DNA of 64,000 nucleotides from JAGVSZ01 sp963716855 (GTDB lineage Bacteria > Pseudomonadota > Gammaproteobacteria > Burkholderiales > SG8-39): the NCBI GenBank assembly GCA_963716855.1, contig CAVQUV010000030.1:1-64000 (forward strand), given 5' to 3'. Both the position numbers and the translations under genes were made by a program. Positions 1-8,511 of the stretch are shown here, piece after piece (within the stretch, counting starts at the first letter, position 1; every line of letters starts with the position of its first letter). Under the pieces are notes generated by a model. That model was given only the letters and a program-made list of their open reading frames with translations. It was not told the origin of the DNA and made no database searches.

Positions 1-14
1 GCTACACTCCCGCG

Positions 15-673
15 ATGCCCCGGCTCCTCGTCATCAACCCCAACACCACGCAGTCGATCACCGAGCTCGTGGCATGGCACGTGCGCGATGCGGTCGGGCC
101 CGGGTTCGAGATCGTCGCGGCCACGGGCAGCTTCGGCTGCGCCTACATCAGCTCGGAGGCCTGCTACGCGATCGGCGCCCACGCCGCGCTCGACTGCCTC
201 GAGAAGCACGGCGCCGGGTGCGACGCGGTGCTGCTCGCGTGCTTCGGCGATCCGGGGCTCTTCGCGCTGAAGGAGGTCAGCACCGTTCCGGTGCTCGGCC
301 TCGCCGAGGCGTCGATGATCGAGGCGACGGAGACGGCCGGGCGCTTCTCGATCGTGACCGGCGGCGCGGCCTGGAAGCCGATGCTCGAACGGTTCGCGGC
401 GGAGATCGGCTATGCCGACCGGCTCGCGAGCGTGCGCACGGTTGCGCTGACCGGCGGGCAGATCGCCGCCGATCCGGATGCGGCGCTCGCGATCGCTGGC
501 CGAGGAGAGCTCGCGCGGCCGCCGAACGGGACGGCGCGAAGGCGGTGATCCTCGGCGGCGCCGGTCTCGCCGGGCTCGCTGCGCGTATCGCCGACCGCGT
601 GCCGGTGCCGGTGCTCGACAGCGTGCTCGTCGGCGCGCGCCGGATCGCCGCGCTGGCGAGAAACTCGCACTGA
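15..673 (+). CDS. Asp/Glu/hydantoin racemase family protein, frameshifted
   Basis: The N-terminus carries the family opening LLVINPNTT (residues 4-12) and the first catalytic-cysteine motif LLACFGDPGL (Cys about 76). The family racemises amino acids or 5-substituted hydantoins with two cysteines. The first frame ends at 548, but the expected C-terminal half (AVILGGAGLAGLAARIADRV) continues in another frame to the stop at 671-673. A short in-between piece (AEESS) lies in the third frame, so two shifts fall at about 495-525, each explained by a lost GC dinucleotide or an extra base. The second catalytic site usually reads LGCAG; here it reads LGGAG, so the second cysteine is absent. It sits 17 bp upstream of an SDR gene. 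The family is secure; activity is doubtful. Confidence 0.75.
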
Positions 674-690
674 CCCGAAGGAGCGAAACG

Positions 691-1474
691 ATGGCAGAGG
701 GATTGCTCGCAGGCGACACCGCGCTGATCACCGGCGGCGCATCGGGCATCGGGCGCGGTGTCGCGACCGCCTTCGCGCGCGAAGGCGCGCGCGTCGTGCT
801 TGCGGACGTGGAGGCAGCGCGCGGCGAGGAAGTGGCCGCGGCGATCCGCGCCGCGGGCGGCGATGCGCGCTTCGTGACGGCCGACCTGTCGGCGCGCGAC
901 GGTCCCGCAACGCTGCTCGCGAGGGCGCTGGAGGCGCTCGGATCGCTCTCGATCCTCGTCCACAGCGCGAGCCCGCGGCGCCTCGAAGCCGATACGGTCG
1001 TCGGCGGTGAGCGACGAAACCTGGGATCGCATGCTCGCGGTGAACCTGCGCGCCGGCTTTCAGCTGGGCCGCGACGCCGCCCGCCACATGCGCGAGCGGG
1101 GCATCAAGGGCCGCATCCTGTTCATGACCTCGCTGCACGCCGAGTCGCCGCGCAACCTGCCGCACTACAGTGCGTCGAAGGCGGGGCAGACGATGGTGAT
1201 GAAGGAGCTCGCGCGCGCCTTCGGGCCGCACGGCATCCGGGTGAACGCGATCGCGCCGGGCGCGATTCCCGGCGGCGGCTTCGATGCGAAGGGCGCGGGC
1301 ATCGAGCGCCTCACGCGCTGCACCAGCCTTGGCCGCCTCGGTACGCCCGAGGACATTGCGGGGATGGCGTTAGCGCTCGTGTGCGAGCGCTTCTCGGCTT
1401 ACGTCACCGGCACGACCGTCGCCGTGGACGGCGGTCTGGCGCTGCACAACTGGATCGAGCCCGCGGCGCTCTGA
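691..1474 (+). CDS. SDR-family oxidoreductase, frameshifted
   Basis: This is a short-chain dehydrogenase/reductase with the N-terminal NAD(P)-binding glycine motif GGASGIGRG, a catalytic YSASK (Tyr-x-x-x-Lys) and the C-terminal GTTVAVDGG typical of FabG-like members. The start ATG has an AAGGAG ribosome binding site about 8 bases upstream. The first part reads to about 1003 (SPRRLEADTVV); the rest, starting VSDETWDRMLAVNL, continues in the next frame to 1474. A missing CG dinucleotide in the run near 1000-1008 would restore one reading frame of about 261 residues. The substrate is unknown. It lies directly after the racemase-like gene and could be cotranscribed with it. Confidence 0.8.
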
Positions 1475-1484
1475 CTTCGAGGCG

Positions 1485-2696
1485 CTACTTCCTGACGAGC
1501 GGGCAGGCGCTCTTCGCGAGCGGCTGGAACGCCTGGTCGGCCGGCACCGTGCCGCGCAGCTCGTAGTAGTCCCAGGGGGACTTCGACGCCTCGGGCGCCT
1601 TCACTTCGAAGAGGTACATGTCGTGCACCATCCGTCCATCCGGGCGGATGCGGCCGTTCCGGGCGAAGAAGTCATTGACCGGCATTTCGCGCATCTTCGC
1701 CATCACCGCGCCGGTCTCGTCGGTGCCCGCCGCCTGCACTGCCCTCAGGTAGTGCATGGTCGACGAATAGACGCCCGCCTGGCTCATGTTCGGCATCTTG
1801 CGCGTGCGCTCGAAGAAGCGCCGCGACCACTTGCGCGTGTCGTCGTTCAGGTCCCAGTAGAACGCCTCGGTGAGCAGCAGCCCCTGGGTGGTCTTCAGCC
1901 CGAGGCTGTGGATGTCGTTGATGTACACGAGCAGCCCGGCGAGGCGTTGCTTGCCGCCCTTCGTGACGCCGAACTCGGACGCCGCCTTGATCGCGCCGAT
2001 GAAATCGCCGCCGGCGTTGGCGAGCCCGATGACCTTCGCGCCGGAGGCCTGCGCCTGCACGAGGAACGAGGAGAAATCCGACGCGTTCAGCGGGTGCCGT
2101 GCGGCGCCGAGCACCTTGCCACCGTCGGCCTTCACGACGTCGGCGGTGTCCTTTTCGAGCGAATGCCCGAACGCGTAGTCCGCAGTGAGGAAGAACCACG
2201 TATCGCCGCCGTTCTTCACGACCGCCTTCCCGGTCACGTTGGCAAGGGCATAGGTGTCATAGGCCCAGTGCACGGTCACCGGCGAGCACGCCTCGTTCGT
2301 GAGCCGCACCGAGCCGGGACCGTTGAACACGGCGATCCGGTTCTTCTGTCGCGCGACCTCCACGACCGCGAGCGCCGGCGCCGATGCGGCGACATCCATG
2401 AGCGCGTCGACTTTCGTGGTGTCGAACCACTCGCGCGCCTTGCTCGCGGCGATGTCGGCCTTGTTCTGGTGGTCGGCATAGACGAGCTCGATCGGTCGTC
2501 CGAGCACCGTGCCGCCGAAGTCCTCGATCGCCATCCGCGCGGCGGTCACGCTGCCCTCGCCGGTGATGTCCGAGTAGAGACCGCTCATGTCGAGGATGAG
2601 GCCGATGCGGACCGCGCCGTCCGAGACCCGATCTCCTTGGGCGTGAGCGGGGGCCGCCACCGCGAGGGCCGCGGCGAGTAGCAGGGTGCGGATCAT
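1485..2696 (-). CDS. Branched-chain amino acid-type ABC transporter substrate-binding protein
   Basis: The 403-residue protein starts with a clear signal peptide (about residues 1-20, ending AAPAHAQ) and then has the type I periplasmic binding fold of the LivJ/LivK family (RIGLILDMSGLYSDITGEGS, RPIELVYADHQNKADIA). The ATG at 2696 is preceded by GGAGGAG at good spacing. No permease or ATPase genes (livHMGF) are next to it, so it is an orphan receptor here. In this family ligands range from amino acids to aromatic acids and amides, and the ligand cannot be read from sequence. It ends 10 bp from the convergent SDR gene. Confidence 0.88.
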   Translation of the reverse strand: MIRTLLLAAALAVAAPAHAQGDRVSDGAVRIGLILDMSGLYSDITGEGSVTAARMAIEDFGGTVLGRPIELVYADHQNKADIAASKAREWFDTTKVDALMDVAASAPALAVVEVARQKNRIAVFNGPGSVRLTNEACSPVTVHWAYDTYALANVTGKAVVKNGGDTWFFLTADYAFGHSLEKDTADVVKADGGKVLGAARHPLNASDFSSFLVQAQASGAKVIGLANAGGDFIGAIKAASEFGVTKGGKQRLAGLLVYINDIHSLGLKTTQGLLLTEAFYWDLNDDTRKWSRRFFERTRKMPNMSQAGVYSSTMHYLRAVQAAGTDETGAVMAKMREMPVNDFFARNGRIRPDGRMVHDMYLFEVKAPEASKSPWDYYELRGTVPADQAFQPLAKSACPLVRK

Positions 2697-2769
2697 GGTT
2701 CTCCTCCTTGAAGCGAGCGGAAGGATTCTGGCATAGCCGCCGGGGGCGAGCCCGCTCGGGCCGCCCGCC

Positions 2770-3035
2770 TCATGCGCGCCCGGCGAGCTCGAGGAACCGG
2801 CTCGGCTGCCCGAGCACGTGGTTCGCGAGTGCCTCGAAGATCGAGTCCTCCACGGAATGCGCGTCGACCACGTAGCTGGCGGTGCCGAAGCGCGCGACGT
2901 TGCGGCAGAGGAAGGCGATCCGTCCCCGGTTGCGGTCGGCGCATGATGCGCACGTGGATCGGTCGAACGGTAGACGGTGCCCATCTCTCCGCGCGCGATC
3001 GCCTCGTCGAGGACGTACCTTCCCACCGACTTCAC
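2770..3035 (-). pseudogene. Short frameshifted ORF with a kinase-like glycine loop
   Basis: A GTG at 3035 overlaps the stop of the upstream SDR (GTGA overlap), as in translational coupling. The first ~28 codons read VGRYVLDEAIARGEMGTVY, which resembles the glycine-rich ATP loop of bacterial Ser/Thr kinases. At about 2985 this frame loses sense. Another frame continues plausibly (DRNRGRIAFLCRNVARFGT, then SIFEALANHVLGQPSRFLEL) to a TGA at 2770. Restored, it would be about 88 residues, far too short for a kinase domain. I do not recognise the second half. It may be a decayed gene, a chimera left by a deletion, or a genuine small protein with an indel. Confidence 0.35.
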
Positions 3036-3871
3036 AGCGGGCTCCCCGGATTGCGGCCCTCGAGGATGTCGCGCATGCGCGCCTCGACGGCCGGCAGGAT
3101 GCGCGGGTGCGTGAGCACGTAGAAGCGCTCGTCGCGGACCGCCTCGAGCACCCGGCTCGCGATGTCCGCGGCCGACAGCCGGCCCGACTGCACGGCTCTG
3201 CGCATCTTGACTTCGCGTGCGAGATCTTCGGCGGTCTTCGAGCGCGCCTCGCGCAGGGCGGCGGGGCGCGAGCGCTCCGATTCCGCGATGCCCGACGGGA
3301 AGTAGGCCGGGCACACCACCGAGCACTTCACTTTCGCGCCGCGCGCGGCGAGGTCGTGGTGCAGCGTCTCGCTCAGCGCCACGACCGCGTGCTTCGAGAC
3401 GTTGTACATGCCCATCCCGGGCGGTGCGATCAGGCCCGCGACCGACGCGGTGTTGACGATGTGGCCTTCGTCGTCCTGGCGGAGGAGGATCGGCGTGAAC
3501 ACGCGCACGCCGTGAATGACGCCCCACAGGTTCACGCCGAGCGCCCACTGCCAGTCGGCGACGGTGTTCTCCCACACGACGCCGAGCGGTGCGATTCCTG
3601 CGTTGTTGCAGACGACGTGCACCGCGCCGAACGCGTCGAGCGTCCGCGCCGCGAGCGCCTCGACGTCGGCGCCGCTCGACACGTCGCAGCGCACGGCGAT
3701 GGCCGCGGTGCCCGCCGCCTTCAGCTCGCTCTCGGTCCTTGCGAGCGCGGCCGCGTCGACGTCGGCGAGCGCGATCTTCATCCCCTCGCGCGCGAAGCAC
3801 GCCGCGAGCTCGCGGCCCAGCCCGCCGCCCGCGCCGGTGACGACCGCGACGCGGCCCGCGAAGCGCTTCAT
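3032..3871 (-). CDS. SDR-family oxidoreductase
   Basis: This intact 279-residue short-chain dehydrogenase has the cofactor motif TGAGGGLG (about residues 12-19), a NNAG motif (CNNAGIAP), the catalytic Ser region NTASVAG and YNVSK as the Tyr-x-x-x-Lys pair. The first acidic residue after beta-2 (LADVD) suggests NAD(H) preference, which is inference. Its ATG at 3871 overlaps the stop of the preceding 85-residue gene by four bases (ATGA), and its own stop overlaps a downstream GTG, so the three are probably translated as a unit. The substrate is not predictable. Confidence 0.88.
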   Translation of the reverse strand: MKRFAGRVAVVTGAGGGLGRELAACFAREGMKIALADVDAAALARTESELKAAGTAAIAVRCDVSSGADVEALAARTLDAFGAVHVVCNNAGIAPLGVVWENTVADWQWALGVNLWGVIHGVRVFTPILLRQDDEGHIVNTASVAGLIAPPGMGMYNVSKHAVVALSETLHHDLAARGAKVKCSVVCPAYFPSGIAESERSRPAALREARSKTAEDLAREVKMRRAVQSGRLSAADIASRVLEAVRDERFYVLTHPRILPAVEARMRDILEGRNPGSPL

Positions 3872-4125
3872 TCGGGGAAGTACTCCTCCCAGTGCGCGGT
3901 CACGAGAGCGCGGCCGTCCGCAGTCGTGAGAAACGCGATCACGGCGGTCTCGCGCCGCGCGGCGACGAGGCCGCGCGCCTCGAGCTCCGCGAGCGCGGCG
4001 TCGATCTCGGTGGTGGCGAGCGGGCGGTTGAGCCAGTGCTCGAGCTCGCCGTGAATGCGGTGCGGGAGCGTGTGCTCGGGCGTGCACACCGCGAGCAGCG
4101 CGAGCCGCAGGGCGTCGATCTCCAT
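3868..4125 (-). CDS. Small hypothetical protein, possible winged-helix fold
   Basis: This 85-residue protein has no signal peptide or membrane segment. Its layout (LRLALLAVCTPEH, then LATTEIDAALAELEARGLVA, then IAFLTTADGRALV) looks like helix, helix, recognition helix and beta wing of a small winged-helix domain. That is inference from pattern only. It overlaps the start of the SDR gene by ATGA, so the two are likely coupled. It could be a small regulator or an accessory protein. Confidence 0.6.
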   Translation of the reverse strand: MEIDALRLALLAVCTPEHTLPHRIHGELEHWLNRPLATTEIDAALAELEARGLVAARRETAVIAFLTTADGRALVTAHWEEYFPE

Positions 4126-4152
4126 CGGGGGCGATGATACCGCCGTCCCCGG

Positions 4153-4983
4153 TCAATCGGCGCGGGCCGTCGCGATCCAGCCCTCGAGCGGATCGACGTC
4201 GCGCGGCAGGCCGAAGTTGCGCGCGCGCCGGCGCCAGCACCATGCCGCCTGCAGCGCCGCGAGCACCGCGTCGAGCCGGTCGCCGCTCCCGTCGTCCACG
4301 AGCGAGCGGAGCAGGGCGCGATCGCCTGCGAGGCGAAAGCCGAGCGGCCCACCGTCGCGGCGCAGGGCGCGGACGATTGCGGCACGCGCTGCGCGGCGTG
4401 CCGGCGTTTGCTTGCGCGCCTCGTCGCTCTTGTACGAATCGCGCGTGATCGCGCGCGCCGCGAGCCCGGGGTACGCCTCCACCGCCACGCGCTGCGGGTC
4501 GCCCCCGCGGAGCATCGGGATGCTCACGCCCGCCGCCGCGAGGCGCGGCGCGCCCTCGAGGAACATCAGCGCGACCGGCGGGTTGACGAGCTTGAGCGGC
4601 GAATGCGACGCGGCGGGGAGATCGGTCGCGCGGTGCGGATACTTGTCGCCGACCGGTCGCGCCGCGCGGTAGGCATCGAGCGCCGCGCGGAGCGCCTCTC
4701 GCCCCAGCGCCGCGCAATGGCGCACCAGCGCGTCCCAATCGGCCGGCCAGGCGAGATCGCGGACGGCGGCGCGCGGCAGGCCGAAGGGAAAGTCGAAGCC
4801 GCCGATCCACGGCCCGGGCGTTGCGAGCAGCCGCTCGAACGCGGGCCAGTCGTGCAGCGGATCGATCGCCTCGAGCCGGAACGCGCCGGCCGACAGGCAG
4901 CCGCGCGCCACCACGATCGGCTTCGCGCGGCGCGGCGCGGACGTGAAGTCCACCCCGAGCACCGCGGGGCCGGCGGCGCTCAA
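4153..4983 (-). CDS. DUF429 family protein (predicted RNase H-like fold)
   Basis: The protein (about 276 residues) begins near VLGVDFTSAPRRAKPIVVA and carries the DUF429 pattern: an early Asp after a hydrophobic strand, GGFDFPFGLPR in the middle, then VAVEAYPGLAAR and a late DRLDAVLAALQAAW segment. DUF429 proteins are predicted RNase H-like nucleases without settled function. The likely start is TTG at 4983, overlapping the stop of the upstream hydrolase gene (TTGA); a GTG seven codons in is an alternative. The coupling suggests cotranscription, but no functional link is obvious. Confidence 0.72.
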   Translation of the reverse strand: MSAAGPAVLGVDFTSAPRRAKPIVVARGCLSAGAFRLEAIDPLHDWPAFERLLATPGPWIGGFDFPFGLPRAAVRDLAWPADWDALVRHCAALGREALRAALDAYRAARPVGDKYPHRATDLPAASHSPLKLVNPPVALMFLEGAPRLAAAGVSIPMLRGGDPQRVAVEAYPGLAARAITRDSYKSDEARKQTPARRAARAAIVRALRRDGGPLGFRLAGDRALLRSLVDDGSGDRLDAVLAALQAAWCWRRRARNFGLPRDVDPLEGWIATARAD

Positions 4984-6473
4984 CGTCCCGCGTCCGCCTC
5001 GATCGCCGCGTCGATCCGCGCGCGCACCACCTCGAAGAACGGGTTGGAGCGCAAGCGCGCGAACATCCCGAGCGGCACGACGATCGCGCCCGACTCGCCG
5101 CGCACGGCGAAGTCCCCGATCGTCCAGACGAGCGGGCCCGTCTGCTTCGGCCTGAGGCCATAGACCGGGTCGTCGACGGGGAACGGCAGCGCGACGTGGC
5201 CGACCGAGAACACGCTCGCGGGCCACTCGAGACCGAGCGGTTCCGCCCGGACTTCGGCGGTGCCGGCTTCGCGCGTCAGCGCCGCCACCTCGCCCGACTC
5301 GGGGGCCCGGTTCGTGACGAGCGACAAACGGAACGGCAGGGCGGGTGCGTCGCGGATCGCGGCGAACGCCTCGCGCGGCCCGGGCGCCACGAGAGCGGTC
5401 CACTCGTCGCCGCGGTTGACGTCGAACGCCACGAGCTCGTTGCCCGGGCCGGGCAGCCGCAGCAGGAATCCGCGGACCACGTCCGCCGCGCTCACCGTCG
5501 CGTCGACGACCGACTGGAACGCCGTGACCCGGGGCATCCGTTCGAGCAGGCCCTTCTCGGCGGCCGCCGCGAGCGCGCGATCGAGGGCGCGCGTGAGCCG
5601 GAAGACCTGGTTGCCGGCGTTCACGGTGAACGAGTTGTACTTGTACGGATCGTACTCGGGCAGCACGTCGAGCCACTTCGCCTTCTCGAAGTACGGCAGG
5701 AAGGAGAGTGTGGAGGCGACGTTCGCGAGCGCGGCGAACTTCGACACGCCGATCGCGGCGGACAGGAAGAACAGGCGCTGCGGGCGCGGCAGCGTCGGGT
5801 CCTCGAGCCCGCGCACCGCGAGCAGCGCGAGGAGCGGCGCGCCCGTCGAGTAGCCGCCCGCGTAGAACGGCTTCCCGGCCGCGCGTTGCGCGGCGTGGCG
5901 CGCGGCGAGCTCGACCACCGCGTACCAGTCGGTCCACTCGCTGTCGACGAGCCCGGCCGGCACGGTGCCGTGCCCGGGCAGCCGGACAACGACTACGTAG
6001 AAGCCGCGCGCGTGGAAGATTTCGGCGAGCGAGCGCACGCTGTAGGGCGAGTCGGACAGGCCGTGGACGAGCAGGACCGCGCCGCGCGGCTCCGGCGGGA
6101 CGAGCTCGTAGGAGCGGTTGTGCCGCCCGCCGAGCGCCAGCTGCGCGGGCACGCTCTTCGGGTTGTAGCGGCCGATCGACGCCCGGTCGGCGACCGCCGG
6201 ATCGTCGAGCACGCGCTTGCGCAGCTCGGCGAACAGCCGCTCCTCGAGCGCGAGGTACTCGGGGAAGGTTTTCGGTGCCCCCGCGCGGCCCGCGCGGAAC
6301 TCCTCGGCAAGCTCGATCCGGTGCCACGGCTGGAGATCGGGCAGGCGCAGGCGCGCCTGCACCGCGAAGACGACGACGATCGTCGCGAGGACGGCCGCGA
6401 CGAGGCCGGCGAGGTGGAGCGCGGCCTTCACCGTGCGGCGCGTGGTCGCCTTGAGAAACCGCTCGATCCGCAT
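4980..6473 (-). CDS. Membrane-anchored alpha/beta hydrolase
   Basis: The 497-residue protein has one N-terminal membrane segment (about residues 18-40) after a basic stretch, so the catalytic domain probably faces the periplasm. The alpha/beta-hydrolase core shows VLLVHGLSDS (oxyanion region, about 134-142) and the nucleophile elbow GYSTG with Ser about 209. A long region with no lid I recognise follows. Substrates could be lysophospholipids, esters or carboxylic esters. The stop overlaps the TTG start of the DUF429 gene. Confidence 0.8.
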   Translation of the reverse strand: MRIERFLKATTRRTVKAALHLAGLVAAVLATIVVVFAVQARLRLPDLQPWHRIELAEEFRAGRAGAPKTFPEYLALEERLFAELRKRVLDDPAVADRASIGRYNPKSVPAQLALGGRHNRSYELVPPEPRGAVLLVHGLSDSPYSVRSLAEIFHARGFYVVVVRLPGHGTVPAGLVDSEWTDWYAVVELAARHAAQRAAGKPFYAGGYSTGAPLLALLAVRGLEDPTLPRPQRLFFLSAAIGVSKFAALANVASTLSFLPYFEKAKWLDVLPEYDPYKYNSFTVNAGNQVFRLTRALDRALAAAAEKGLLERMPRVTAFQSVVDATVSAADVVRGFLLRLPGPGNELVAFDVNRGDEWTALVAPGPREAFAAIRDAPALPFRLSLVTNRAPESGEVAALTREAGTAEVRAEPLGLEWPASVFSVGHVALPFPVDDPVYGLRPKQTGPLVWTIGDFAVRGESGAIVVPLGMFARLRSNPFFEVVRARIDAAIEADAGR

Positions 6474-6492
6474 CCCCGCAGTCAGCCCGGAG

Positions 6493-6891
6493 TCAACGCT
6501 CGGGCGGGACGCTGCGCGGCCGGCGATCCGCGTCGGTCGCGACGTAGGTGAGCGTCGCCTCGGTGACCTTGTGGACCTCGGGATCCTCGGGATTGCGCTG
6601 CGCGTAGACCTCGACGTTCACGGTGATCGAGGTGTTCCCCACGCGCACGATGTCGGCGTAGAACGAAAGCAGGTCGCCGACCAGCACCGGCTGCTTGAAG
6701 ACGAACTGCGTCACCGCGATCGTCGCGACGCGGCCCTTGGCGCGCGCGGCCGCGCGCACGCCGCCGGCGATGTCGACCTGCGCCATGATCCAGCCGCCGA
6801 AGACGTCCCCGTGTATGTTCGCGTCCGACGGCATCGGCATCACGCGCAGCACCGGCTGCTTGGCGGCGGGAAGCTTGACGGGATCGGTCAT
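6493..6891 (-). CDS. Acyl-CoA thioesterase, YciA-like hotdog protein
   Basis: The 132-residue single hotdog domain has the family motif DANIHGDVFGGWIMAQVD, in which the Asn/His and Asp residues are typical of YciA-type acyl-CoA thioesterases. These hydrolyse acyl-CoA to free acid and CoA in the cytoplasm. Length fits the family. The ATG at 6891 gives the usual N-terminus (PVLRVMPMPSDAN). It is divergent from the amidohydrolase with only 40 bp between the starts, so the two promoters must overlap. Confidence 0.88.
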   Translation of the reverse strand: MTDPVKLPAAKQPVLRVMPMPSDANIHGDVFGGWIMAQVDIAGGVRAAARAKGRVATIAVTQFVFKQPVLVGDLLSFYADIVRVGNTSITVNVEVYAQRNPEDPEVHKVTEATLTYVATDADRRPRSVPPER

Positions 6892-6931
6892 GCCGAAGAT
6901 TCTAGCCGGAGTGCACAGGGAGAGGCGGGCG

Positions 6932-8452
6932 ATGAAGAACCTCAAGACGAGAGCGCGGGTCACGGTGGTCCGCGGCGGGCGGCTGCTCGATGCGGCGCGG
7001 CGCCGCGCGGACGCAGCCGACATCCTGGTCGAGGGCGACACGATCCGCGCCGTCGGGCCCGCCGGGATGAAGGCGCCGGCGGGCGCGACCGTCGTCGATG
7101 CGCGCGGGATGCTCCTGCATCCGGGGCTCGTCAACGCCCACACGCACGGCCACGGCAACCTCGGCAAGGGGATGGGCGACCGGTGGACGCTCGAGCTGCT
7201 GCTCACCGCGAGCCCGTGGCTCGCCGGGCACCGGACCACGCAGGACAAGTACCTCGGCACCCTGATCGGCGCGGCGGAGATGGCGCTGAAGGGCTGCACC
7301 GCGTGCTACGACCTGAGCTTCGAGTTCCCGACGCCGAGCGTGGAGGGGACGAACGCCGCCGCGCAGGCCTATCGCGACGTGGGCATCCGCGCGGTGGTCG
7401 CGCCGATGGTCGCGGACCACTCGTTCTACGAGGCGATCCCGGGGCTGATGGAGATGCTGCCGCCGGCGCTGCAGAAAGACGTGGAGCGGTTCCGGCTCGC
7501 GCCGTACAAGACGACGCTCGCGAACATCCGCCGCGTGCTGCGCGGCTGGAAGGGCGATCGCGACCAGGTCCGTCCGGCCGTCGCGCCGACGATCCCGCAC
7601 CACTGCAGCGACGCGTTTCTCGCCGGGTGCGGGACGCTCGCGCGGGAGTTCGGCGTCGGGCTCCACTCGCACGTCGCGGAGTCCAAGGTGCAGGTGATCG
7701 CCGGTCTCAGGCGCTACGGGACCACGCTCGCCGCCCACATGGACGAGCTGGGCCTCGTCGGCCCGGACTTCACCGTGGCGCACGGCGTGTGGCTCGACGA
7801 CGACGACATGCGGCGTCTCGGCGACAAGGGCGCCTCGGTCGCGCACAATCCGGGCAGCAACATGCGCCTGGGCAGCGGGCTCGCCGACATGCGCGGCATG
7901 CTCGAGCGCAAGGTCAACGTCGGCATCGGCACCGACGGCGCGAACTGCTCCGACAATCTCAACATGTACGAGGCGATGCGGCTCGCGTCGCTCGCCTCGA
8001 AGGCGCAGGGGCCGGATTGCGGGCGCTGGATCGGGACCGACGAGGCGCTGCGCGCGGCGACCGAGGGCAGCGCCCGCGCGCTCGGCTTCGGCGACCGGAT
8101 CGGCCGCATCGCGCCGGGGTGGAAGGCCGACATCGTCTTCCTCGATCTCGGCCACGTGAACTGGATCCCGCTGAACGACCCGGTCAACCAGCTCGTGCAC
8201 ACCGAGGACGGCAACGCGGTGCACTCGGTGATGGTCGGCGGGCGGATGATCGTCGAGAACCGCCGGCTGCTGACCGTGGTGCCCTCGCGCCTCGCGCGCG
8301 ACGCCGAGGAGGCGCGCGCGCGGCTCGCGCGCCTCAATCGCGACAACCGGAAGCTATGCGACCGGCTCGCGCGGATCGTCGGAACGTACTGCCCGGGGCT
8401 GGCGAAGACGCCGCTGCACATTCATCGGTACGGGGCGAGCCGGCCGTTCTGA
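6932..8452 (+). CDS. Amidohydrolase family protein (ATZ/TRZ-like)
   Basis: The 506-residue metal-dependent hydrolase has the metal-binding HTHGHGN (His about 70 and 72), a further His in LHSHVAESK (about 244-246), VAHGVWL (about 282) and the metal Asp in GIGTDGANCSDNLNM (about 332). This is the order seen in ATZ/TRZ and cytosine-deaminase-like enzymes, which deaminate or hydrolyse N-heterocycles or N-substituted compounds. The long insert between the first two metal sites is notable. The physiological substrate cannot be read. A strong hairpin follows the stop. Confidence 0.85.
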   Translation: MKNLKTRARVTVVRGGRLLDAARRRADAADILVEGDTIRAVGPAGMKAPAGATVVDARGMLLHPGLVNAHTHGHGNLGKGMGDRWTLELLLTASPWLAGHRTTQDKYLGTLIGAAEMALKGCTACYDLSFEFPTPSVEGTNAAAQAYRDVGIRAVVAPMVADHSFYEAIPGLMEMLPPALQKDVERFRLAPYKTTLANIRRVLRGWKGDRDQVRPAVAPTIPHHCSDAFLAGCGTLAREFGVGLHSHVAESKVQVIAGLRRYGTTLAAHMDELGLVGPDFTVAHGVWLDDDDMRRLGDKGASVAHNPGSNMRLGSGLADMRGMLERKVNVGIGTDGANCSDNLNMYEAMRLASLASKAQGPDCGRWIGTDEALRAATEGSARALGFGDRIGRIAPGWKADIVFLDLGHVNWIPLNDPVNQLVHTEDGNAVHSVMVGGRMIVENRRLLTVVPSRLARDAEEARARLARLNRDNRKLCDRLARIVGTYCPGLAKTPLHIHRYGASRPF

Positions 8453-8456
8453 AACG

Positions 8457-8484
8457 CGAGCGGGGCGCTTTCGCGCCCCGCTCG
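8457..8484. terminator. Hairpin between convergent genes
   Basis: A perfect 12-bp inverted repeat (8457-8468 and 8473-8484) with a TTTC loop lies between the convergent amidohydrolase and fadB genes, starting 4 bp after the first stop codon. There is only a weak T-tract on either side, but position and strength fit a bidirectional terminator. Confidence 0.7.
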
Positions 8485-8511
8485 ACCTGCTCCTGCAATG
8501 ACTGTCTGCGC

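Noticed and set aside
1007..1474. An independent short SDR gene starting at 1007
   Set aside because: It lacks the cofactor-binding N-terminus, which is present directly upstream in another frame; the two halves make one normal SDR.
2983..3035. A functional Ser/Thr protein kinase
   Set aside because: Only the glycine loop is present; the catalytic Lys, HRD and DFG motifs are missing.
5196..6551. Long plus-strand frame opposite the alpha/beta hydrolase
   Set aside because: Composition is that of an antisense shadow; the minus strand has a membrane segment and a GYSTG elbow.
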